From positions 310,001-374,000 of the forward strand of contig CP137877.1 of assembly GCA_034406715.1 (NCBI GenBank): 64,000 nucleotides of DNA, read 5' to 3'. Within the stretch, counting starts at the first letter, position 1, and every line of letters begins with the position of its first letter. The notes under the pieces were generated by a model. It saw only the letters and a list, made by a program, of their open reading frames with translations. It ran no database searches and was not told the DNA's origin. This document shows, piece after piece, positions 56,094 to 64,000 of the stretch. The DNA comes from Rhodotorula mucilaginosa. Taxonomy: Eukaryota; Basidiomycota; Microbotryomycetes; Sporidiobolales; Sporidiobolaceae. The position numbers and the translations under genes are program-made.

Positions 56094-58211
56094 TCAACCC
56101 ATCCTGCAGGAGGCGAACAAGGTGCAAGAGAATCACTCAAGTCAGCTAAGACCCGTCTTCTGCCACACCGCAAAAGCGCGCGCGCGAAGGGAGGCTCCAC
56201 GAAGACTCACTTTTGCGACACATCGTCGGGCGGCCTGACCGCTTGCGCGAACGTCAACTGCGCGCGTAACGCACACCGGTTCTTGGATCAGTACCAGCTA
56301 GACAGGAGTGCCTAACGGAGGTACCGAAGAAGGGAGAGACAGGAGGTAACGCACCAATCGCTTGAGACTCTGGATGTATTTCCGCGAAGTCTCGTCGTTG
56401 AGAACGTGCGCGACGTTGTTACTAAAGATCTTTTCTCGACCTGTATAGCACACGCGAGTGAAAGTGTGTCAGCCACCGCGGGTGTTGGTTTGGCTTGAGA
56501 GAGAAAGAGAGATGGTGAAGAGAACCGCTTACCTGAACGCTCGTGAATCTAGCGACGAGTCAATAAAAGGAAGCACACGAGATCAGGGGCGACAGTCAGT
56601 CACACTGCGGAGTTCCAGAGCCCTTGCTATTCGCGTGCGAGCTGCACGAGGGGGACGGGGGGAGGGAGGGAGGGAGCAAGAGAGAGAGAAAGACGCACTC
56701 CAACCATGGTAACTCCGATCGGCCACGGCGCATTCCCGATCGAGAGTTGCAAGTAGGCGTCGTTCGCTTTCAAGTACTCGCGCACCTGCATGTAGTGCGC
56801 GATCTTGGCAATGTTCATCAACACGTCCGGTTCCAGTTCCTGTGCCAACATCGGGGGGCGTGGGTCAGTTCGTTCGTCAGGTCGGGGTCATCAGAAGGAG
56901 AATTGCAGAAAATGAGGCAGCTTGGCGTGCCGTGACTGGACTGGGGGCAGAAAGAAAAGGAGGCGAGGACGGAGCGTACCCGTTTCCGGAGGGACTTGAA
57001 CAGCGGTTTCAGATACTCGGCCGAAGTCGCATGCGTCGCAGCTGCCATCTTGCCCTGCGTAGATCGCTTGACACTCTCTGCACGCACACACGAAACGACG
57101 ATCGACCAAATCGCAGGGGAGGAGGAGGGAGGTTTTCGTCAGTTTCCATCCGCGTTTGGGAGATTAAAGAGACACAAGAGTTGGGGGGATGAGATGGCGC
57201 CCGCCGCGCCGCTTACCTGGCCGGTCTGCGAGTGATTGCTCCCATTCCTTGAGGACACGCTAAGCGGTGTGCAAACGCAATCGAGAGAGGTCAGCAAAGC
57301 CGTGCCCGTGAACCGTAGGACAAGATTAACACGAAACTCGACAGGGTTGCGCAAAGAAAAGACCCAAGGAGAGAGAGAGAGAGAGAGAGAACCCAGCCGC
57401 CGCGCACCTTGAAGGCGTGGTAGATTTGCGGATAGACCTTGTGCGGGTTGGTCCGGACGAGGTCGAGGTCGACGAGGACGTCTTGGTCTTTCGGGTTCGG
57501 TTCACGGTCGGCCTCGTCTGCACTTTCCCCCTTGCCCTTGCCCTTGTCCTCCGCCAATCCTGCCGCTGGATCCGGATCCGGAGTCCCGACCACAGCAGAC
57601 CCCTTTCCCTTGCCCTTGCCCTTGACATCGCCGCCACCCCCCGCCGCCCTCTTTGCCACCTTGTCCAGCTCGAGTCCCAGTTCCTGCCCCTCCATGGCCT
57701 TGGCAAACTCGTTCCTCTGCCCGACTGCGGTATTGCTGCTACTATCCTCGATCAACTCGAGCGCGCGCAAGCGGAGTCGGCGGTCCTTGTCGGATTCGGC
57801 AAAGAGGCGGATCGGTTGCCCCTTTTGGCGCAGGCGGCGGACGGCTTCCTCGTTCGAGACGAAGAAGGTCTCGCCCGGAGTCGGACCGGGTCCGCCAGCG
57901 TCGGCGTTGCGAGTCGATGCCTCCTGGTCCGTAGTGTTGGTTGTGGTGGTGGCGCCGTCGGTGGCAGCATCCGTCGACGATCTTGCGCCGCTCTTCTTGG
58001 TGGTGTTTGCCTTTGTGCCGTAGAGTTTCTCCCTCCTCTCCTGTTCCTTTCGCTTGCGTTCCTGCTCGCGCTGTTCCTGCTCGATGCGTTCGAGTTCTGC
58101 GCGTTTGAGGTACTTGGGCGGCGGGGGAGCGTCGGGCGAGGGCGAGAGCGAGGCGGTGACCTGGTCGAGTTGGCGCTTCTTTGACGCGATCTCGTTCTTG
58201 AGAAAGTCCAT
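56094..58211 (-). CDS. PRP18: Pre-mRNA splicing factor 18
   Basis: Prp18 acts with Slu7 at the second step of splicing. The start at 58211 reads [18 protein letters not shown]. The PSP/SFM block is [40 protein letters not shown] and [20 protein letters not shown] are family landmarks. After the low-complexity middle come [59 protein letters not shown] and the conserved loop [20 protein letters not shown], then [20 protein letters not shown]. The end is uncertain: read straight through, it stops right after DDVSQK (56207-56209). If the GTGAGT there is a donor, the next exon adds MG and stops at 56094. About seven introns. Divergent from COX12. Confidence 0.92.
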
Positions 58212-58387
58212 CCTCGCGGGTCCCTCTCGCAGTGAAGATCTCTACTATAGCTTGTGTAGCGAGTTGAAGTGGGAGAGTGGCTCGAGGGGAGGCGCCGAGA
58301 TGGACGAGAGACTCGCTCAGTCTGGCCGACGCTCCTTCGGCACTCGAGCAGGTCGCAACACAGCCACTCGAGAGCAGCCAAGCAACC
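58212..58387. promoter_or_regulatory. Divergent promoter PRP18/COX12
   Basis: A 176-base gap between two start codons. No clear TATA box. The 58300-58387 part probably belongs to the COX12 leader. Confidence 0.45.
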
Positions 58388-59519
58388 ATGTCGGACGACG
58401 CGGAATCCCAGGCAAGTCTCTCTCTCGCTCACTCGCTCGCCCCCGCCCCTCTGCGTGCGCGCCGAGACTGACTCGCCAGTTCCGACCTCGTCCTCCTCCT
58501 CGACCTCTAGGTACACCACTCCTGCGCAAACTAGGCATGGACCGAGCACGGCACAGCTAACCACACCCTACCGCAACAGACCTTTGTTCTCCAGACGGCC
58601 TCGTTCGACGCCCGCTTCCCCAACACGAACCAGTCGAGGCACTGCGTGCGTTCCTCTCGCTCTCCTCCTCCTCGGCCACGCTGCCTGTGCGAAGGACTCA
58701 CCCGCGCCCCGAGTACACTCTCAACTGACGAGACCCTGTCCCTCCCTTTTCCGCACCTCTGCCTCTCTTTGCACCATCTCCCCCGTCTCGTTCCGATCCG
58801 CGCGATACCATTCGCTCCCCTTCGCATTTCATTCACCTCGACACACCTCTCTATGCTCGCGCGCGCTTGACGTCGCGCGCCATCGCTTGAACACTGCAGT
58901 TCCAGGCCTACGTCGTGAGTGTCCCTTCGGGGTTGTGTAGGCCGGGCTCAAAAACACCCGCGGGCATCACTAGCTGACCCGATTCGGGACCTGCGCAGGA
59001 CTACTTCAAGTGCGTCAACCACAAGGGAGAGGACTTCCCGGCTTGCAAGACTGTCAGTCCCATTACCCCGCATCCCTACCCTGCCTCGCTCGCTCACTCA
59101 CTAACTCGTCGCCCCCACAGTTCTACCGCACCTACCACTCCCTGTGCCCGAGTGAGTCTCGCACCTTTATATCGAAGCTCGTCCTTCCCAGAGTCAATGG
59201 GATACAACCTCTGACTCCTTTGGCTTTTCCGGTGATTCCTTCTTCGCAGACGAGTGGGTAAGTTGTTCCGCGATGCCCGAGACTGCCTCCTTCGTCGTCG
59301 GTTGCCTCTATCGCGGCGATTATAAATGCAAAACACACACATGCCTTGCACGAAAGCTCACCCTCACCCCGACCTTGATGTCTCCAGATCGCCAAGTGGG
59401 ACGAGCAGCGAGAGGCCAACAAGGTCAGTTCCTTCCTTCCCTCTCTCGTTTCGAGGACCTTCATCTGACTCGATGCGGGACGGTTCACACGCACGCAGTT
59501 CCCGGCCAAGCTCGAGTAG
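58388..59519 (+). CDS. COX12: Cytochrome c oxidase subunit 6B (Cox12)
   Basis: A small intermembrane-space subunit of complex IV. Eight exons give only 79 residues: MSDDAESQ, then TASFDARFPNTNQSRHC, FQAYV, DYFKCVNHKGEDFPACKT, FYRTYHSLCP, EW, IAKWDEQREANK and FPAKLE. The four cysteines form the family's CX9C (C-FQAYVDYFK-C) and CX10C pairs, imported by the Mia40 route. The first donor is GC (58412), the next ones GT. The third exon is 15 bases (58900-58914) and the sixth is 8 bases (59250-59257). The stop is at 59517-59519. Every join falls where the protein family needs it, so the model is secure despite the tiny exons. Divergent from PRP18. Confidence 0.93.
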
Positions 59520-60194
59520 ATTCTGCCTGTTCCTGTGGCGGTTTTTCCGAGGGGCGGGGAGGAGGAAACAACTGTGCTGTAATCCGAAAGGAGAAGAAAA
59601 AACCTCTACAATTTACATGGTTCCGACGTGGTGTCTCTTTTTGCGCGCCTGGTCCCAATCTCGGTGCTTGCATTGAATCGAAAACGTCCTTTCAAGCTGA
59701 CAGACGACGACGGCCACTTGCTGTGCTCGTTAGGCCACCGTTTCATTTGATTAGTGCCCGATTCGGTTCCGGGAACCAAGCTGCGCCTCGTTCAGCACAC
59801 TGGTTCTTACCCTGATGAAGTCCGGAAGCAAGTAGGACAAATGAAATGCAAAGAAGGAAAGAAAGAATGGATACAGTGTGAGTTGGAGGATGAGACGACA
59901 GCTCGGACGCGCAAGTGTCGATGAGTGAGGGAGCAAATCAAGAGTGGCGGCGCGGCAGCTGCGTCACGAACGAACGAACGAACGACGACGACGACAAACA
60001 ACGACCGGCGCCACCGGCCGACGACCGAGCTGACTAATCCCCGGAGGGGGTGTCTGTTTTATGTATGTATGGAACGGATGAAAGACGAAAAAAAGGCGGC
60101 GGGGATGGGCCGATGGAGCAGGCAGGAGGAGGGTGAGAAGGGCGGGATTTGCGAACGAGCGGCGCCTGACGTTGTTTCCCCCCCCCTCCCCCCC
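59520..60194. other. Convergent intergenic region COX12/TAM41
   Basis: A 675-base gap between converging stops. It contains ACGA repeats at about 59967-60000 and a C-run at 60178-60196. No gene is supported. Confidence 0.4.
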
Positions 60195-62248
60195 TTACTG
60201 CTGCTTCTCGCCTTCAGAAGAGGAGGAGGCAGCAGCAGCGGCGGCGATCGCTTTCGGCTTGGTGGGCGCAGACGCAGACGAAGACGAGGTCGAAGCGGCG
60301 AGCCACTTTTTGCGCAGTTTCGGACCGACGTAGCGGAGGGACTTGATCGGTCCGGCAGAGAGGATGCCCTTGAGGGATTGGTTGAACGTCGGGCGGGCGA
60401 CGATCTGCGCGAGGCCTGGTTTGGTTGGAGGGTGGGTGGGTGTGTGGGTGGGAAGAGTCAATACCCGGCGCGCGAGCATGCGAGCAAAATCAAAAGGAGA
60501 GCACCCCCGCCTCGGACTCACTCTTGTCCATGACCTGCCGGAACTCGGGATCGGCGACGATCCGTTCCCACATCTTGCTCGACTCGAGGTCGATCCGCTG
60601 CGCTCCGCCTTCCTCGCGTTCGGCATCGTGCGCCTTCTGATCCCGCTGCCTCAACAGCGCCCCCTCGAGGTTCCACTTGCGCTCATAATGTCCGAGGACT
60701 TTTTCCCTCAACCCGATCGGCAACCGCGAGGCCGTGTGACCCCTCACGGCCGGGGCCAAGTTCTGTCGCATGAGGCGGATCCCACCCATCTCTTCGACGA
60801 ACGGGTACGCCTCGGTCGGGGTAAAGTCTTCCCCGATCGTGTGGACGCTCTTCCAGAAGCTCTTGATCAACCCGCCGTAGAGGGACCGGAACGCCGGCAA
60901 CTGGGCCGCGACAATGTTGCGCACTTTGTGCGGGTTCTCGCCGACGCGCATGCGGAAATCGCCCCGGTACGAGAGGCCGGCAATCTCTTCAAAGAGTTCG
61001 ATCTCGGTGAACTCTTCGGGGAGGAGGAGGAGTGCGGCGCGGAGGGCCGAGGCGAGGTTGACCTGGTTCGCGAGCCGGACGCGCGCGTCGTCGTGCAGGA
61101 TCTTGACCTGCAGGGGGAGGTATAATCGCCAAACACAGAGTGTGAGTGAGCGAGCGTGTTGAGAAAAGGGACGTAAAAAACAGGTATGCGTACCGGCTTC
61201 TGGGTTCGCCCGGAGATGTAGAGCGTCTCCCAATCGAGCAAGTCGCGGCACAGCGCGTCGACCGAGATCACACCATACTTGAGCGACTGTGGGGTGAGGG
61301 GCGAGTTGAGCCGTCAGCACGGCCGGTTTCACCGCGAGTGAGAGACGCGCGCGTGCGCAGCGCACCTTGCCGTTGATCTCGACGTCGACGTTGAACCACA
61401 CTTCTGCCCCAAGCCCCTTTTCTTGCATCCACGCGACGGCGTTCGAGCCGAGCAGTCGCATCGGGAGAGAGTAGTGGTCCGGGTGTTGCTGCATGTTGAT
61501 CGCGTGCCAGTGCGAAGGGTGCGAGACGGCAAAGACAAAGTCGAGCAACGGTTTGTCCTGTGCGTTTGTTGCCCTACTTAGCATACAGGAGACACATGTA
61601 TGGGGTCCAGAGTATGTTTTGAAGGGAGCAGTCGCGACGCACCTCGTTCGTGTAGCCCTTTTGCTGAAAGACGCCGCTCCCGTACGCGAACGCGTACCTG
61701 ATCGGCGCCTTGAACGAACTCATGACATCCTCGAGGTCTCGCTGGATCTGTTCAGGCACCTTGATCATCTGGTTCCGCCCGAACGATTTCGGCAACTCGT
61801 TGACCGAGGTGATCCTTCTCCGCGGGACTCGAGCGTCTGCCGGCGGGGGCGCGAGGGGGTTCTGCACCGGTTCAGACGGCGTTCGTGGTTCAAAGGGAGT
61901 GGTCGTCGTCGTGGTCGGCTGAGGTGGAGCGGTGGTGGTCGGCCGCGGGGAGGACGAACCGTCTCTTCGTCGGGCTCCACTCGCTCGGAGTCCGGGAGAC
62001 GGCGACGGCGGCGGAGGTCCCTGTTCTGCGCTCGGTGTTGGCGACTGTCGCTCCGCATCTAGCCGGGCGAGTCTGGTCGAGTGGAACGGAGCATGGGCCG
62101 ACCAGGCGATGAGAGCAGTCTGCTGCGGCCGCGACCGTCCGGCCGACAGAGCGTTGGGCGCCAGAACAGCGCGTCGGGATCCACGGGTGGCCGTGTTGAG
62201 CCACATGGCGGGCGAAGCGTGGTACGCAGGGGAAGCGAGGCGGAGCAT
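60195..62248 (-). CDS. TAM41: Mitochondrial CDP-diacylglycerol synthase Tam41
   Basis: Tam41 makes CDP-diacylglycerol from phosphatidic acid at the matrix side of the inner membrane, the first step to cardiolipin. The start at 62248 gives MLRLASPAYHASPAMWLNTA, a strong mitochondrial presequence (RGSRRAVL follows). After a Pro/Thr-rich linker come ITSVNELPKSFGRNQM and IRYAFAYGSGVFQQKGY, with the GSG motif of its nucleotidyltransferase fold. DFVFAVSHPSHWHAINMQQH is the family hallmark. LGAEVWFNVDVEINGK, VISVDALCRDLLDWETLYIS, YRGDFRMRVGENPHKVRNIV and SYLYGG-like repeats (FRSLYGGLIKSFW) complete the fold. The last exon gives GLAQIVARPTFNQSLKGIL and RYVGPKLRKKW, ending in an Ala/Ser-rich tail. Five or six exons. 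Confidence 0.94.
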
Positions 62249-63087
62249 TCGGGTTGCAGTGGGGGGTTTGACGTTTGACGTTGGCCGGTTGATGAAGAAG
62301 GTGACTGTGTCCGGGCAGACCAGGTCAGCTTTGCAGTGCCTTGAGCAATCGCTCGCGATGCCCCCGCGACTGCAGACCAGCAGCGTGCGAGGCGAATACA
62401 CCTCGCCGGTTCGGGAACCGCAACTTGGGGAAAAGTTCGGAAGAAGAGAGACGAACAACGACTCGGCACTCACTCGGAGGTGGAACGGTTCAAGGCGAGA
62501 CGGTAGCGCAGTGGTTGGAGCGAAGACAGCTTCAGGGCGAAGAGCGTTTGGTACTTGCAGGTGTGTCGGGTGCAGTCGAGTGTAGACGTCGACGAGTTGG
62601 GAAACGGCGAGGCGGTGCACTGCATACGTGGCGCACGGGTGCTTCCCCCTGTCCAGTTTAGCATGAGCTGCGACGCAGGGGAGGCTCACGCGCTCACCGC
62701 CGGCCTCTCGGTCTGGAACTTCCAGATCCGGCCATTTCTCCTTCGCCGACCCGCCATCTCTCCCGCACGAACCCGATTCTAGACCAGCTCTCTGGCGAGA
62801 CAAGGGAGCAGAGACACAGCCACCCGCCGCCCCGTCTGATCACCACAAGGCTGGGCTCCCTTGCTCATTGCTCATTACCGTGTCGACAGTCCTGCTCACC
62901 TGCTGCATCATCTCTCTCTGCTATTGACTACCGAGCGCACACCGCTGCTGCTGGCTGACTGCTGTATTGGCGGCACATTCGAGGAGGATCTACCAACTGG
63001 GTTCGGGATAAACGAGACGCTCTCTCGAGCGTGAGATCTACCGCGCATCCACGGCACCAGAAACCCCGCTCTCGACACGAGGGAACC
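62249..63087. promoter_or_regulatory. Divergent promoter region between TAM41 and the membrane protein gene
   Basis: An 839-base gap. The only tRNA-like feature (62502-62520) lacks the partner box. The minus-strand frame stays open over much of the left part but has no ATG or family sequence. The right part is CT-rich, as expected of a leader. Confidence 0.4.
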
Positions 63088-64000
63088 ATGCCACCTCATC
63101 GTCGAGCATCCTCGATCGGGCGATATGCCCCCGTGAACGAACCGGGCGACATCACCGACTCGTACACGTCGGGCGCCATGACCCCCTCCATGCGTCGCAT
63201 GAGCGGTTTCGCCACTTCTCAAACGACCATCCACGTCGGTCGAACTTCGGCAGACGACGAACTCGACGACGATGAAGATGATGATGATGATGACGCCGAA
63301 GACTTTGGCGGCGGCGGGAAGCGGTTCCGTCGCGAAAAGGACGGCGGGTTCGCCAATCCCTCTGCGAGCTCGCCCATGCTCCCCGGCTCTAGAGTCGGTG
63401 CCGGCGCAGGCGCAGCATGGCGCAGCGTCGACGGGACTCGGTACCGCAATGGCGGCGCGAACCGCCGTAACTGGGGCCTCCGCGCCAAGATCGTCGCCTT
63501 TGTCCTCGTCACGGGCGCCCTCGGCGGACTCGGCTACTTTCTCTACATCCGGAACCGAGATACGTTCCAGGATGAGAGCTTTGAAGAATGGTGGCATCGG
63601 TTCGAACTCGAGAATTACGTCCCCGAATGGATGCAAGGGTCCGAACACAATGCGACCACGACGACGACGTCGACGATTGGCGGCACCGTCGAGGCAGAGT
63701 TCGCGACCGACGAGTCGGAGCAGGCTGCACCTCAGCGAGCGTCGAGCTGGAGCAAAGCGCTCGACGCTATTCTCGAACGCCCGACCCCTTCAGCCACTTT
63801 CGGTCGATGGAGCCGTCCGACCGCCACCACCTCGACAGGTCGGTACGAATTCGAGGACTACAGCGAGGGGGACGAGCTCTCCACGGATGAGGCCGGCAAC
63901 CGCCACGATTGGACCGTCTCTTCGTCGTACAAGGACTCGTCGTCTGCCTCGGGCCTCGTCGGAAAAGGTCGGTTCGCCGACTCGGTCGGCGAAGAAGTCT
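63088..64000 (+). CDS. Type II membrane protein of unknown function, 5' part; runs off the right edge
   Basis: The ATG at 63088 opens a frame that is uninterrupted to the end of the window (304 codons). The first 120 residues are hydrophilic and acidic/Gly-rich (DDELDDDEDDDDDDAEDFGG). One hydrophobic segment, IVAFVLVTGALGGLGYFLYI (about residues 136-155), is preceded by RRNWGLRAK and followed by RNRDTFQDESFEEWWHRF. Positive charges before the segment fit a type II orientation with the C-terminal part in the lumen. NAT in SEHNATTTT is a possible glycosylation site. I do not recognise the family from this part; wall-glucan or Golgi proteins with this layout are possible, but nothing here shows it. 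Confidence 0.7.
   Translation, partial: MPPHRRASSIGRYAPVNEPGDITDSYTSGAMTPSMRRMSGFATSQTTIHVGRTSADDELDDDEDDDDDDAEDFGGGGKRFRREKDGGFANPSASSPMLPGSRVGAGAGAAWRSVDGTRYRNGGANRRNWGLRAKIVAFVLVTGALGGLGYFLYIRNRDTFQDESFEEWWHRFELENYVPEWMQGSEHNATTTTTSTIGGTVEAEFATDESEQAAPQRASSWSKALDAILERPTPSATFGRWSRPTATTSTGRYEFEDYSEGDELSTDEAGNRHDWTVSSSYKDSSSASGLVGKGRFADSVGEEV

Noticed and set aside
62502-62520. TAGCGCAGTGGTTGGAGCG, resembling a tRNA D-arm
   Set aside because: No T-arm follows at the right distance, and no cloverleaf forms.
1-64000. Search by eye for transposons, LTR or virus-like elements, terminal repeats, CRISPR arrays
   Set aside because: No reverse transcriptase, integrase, transposase or long terminal repeats were recognised; repeats found are short and simple or are gene duplications.

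Overview
The window is nuclear DNA of a GC-rich basidiomycete fungus. Genes carry many short introns (mostly GT..AG, about 50-130 bases, often with CTGAC/CTAAC-like branch sequences), intergenic gaps are small, codon use is C/G-ending, and the gene set is eukaryotic (ATG9, SAMDC, DNA ligase I, POP1, PRP18, COX12, TAM41, FCF2, SAS10). The overall style, plus a urease and F-box-like paralogues, suggests a red-yeast-type Pucciniomycotina (Rhodotorula/Sporobolomyces relatives). This placement is inference. I saw no transposon, virus-like element, rRNA, convincing tRNA or CRISPR array.

Region 1 (1-14.6 kb) opens with the 5' part of a urease gene on the minus strand, then six co-oriented plus-strand genes: an alpha/beta hydrolase, a PHYHD1-like dioxygenase, a Baeyer-Villiger-type flavin monooxygenase, an UNC93-like membrane transporter, an isopenicillin-N-synthase-like 2-oxoglutarate/Fe(II) oxygenase and a SnoaL/NTF2-like protein. 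Four of the gaps before these genes carry a full GATAAG site, so the block may be a nitrogen-controlled catabolic or biosynthetic cluster.

Region 2 (15-26.2 kb) is housekeeping: FCF2 and SAS10, two small-subunit-processome genes sharing a 207-base divergent promoter with a PAC-type motif; a RING protein with a very large insert inside the RING; S-adenosylmethionine decarboxylase with a GC-AG first intron; and a disordered protein. Region 3 (27-33 kb) holds two tandem duplications: two secreted GH128-type glycosidases and two F-box-like proteins, both of the latter with apparent frame disruptions.

Region 4 (33-48.2 kb) has ATG9, DNA ligase I (convergent), a TPR-SET protein divergent from the ligase, and POP1 (RNase P/MRP). 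Region 5 (48.4-55.7 kb) is a tandem pair of large multi-exon genes with a nucleotidyltransferase-fold-like motif and unknown function; they share an identical 189-base patch but are diverged elsewhere. Region 6 (56-64 kb) has PRP18, COX12 (79 codons in eight exons, one of 8 bases), TAM41 and the start of a type II membrane protein that runs off the right edge.

Exon joins were worked out by eye from reading frames, splice consensus and protein family knowledge. Outer coordinates span introns.
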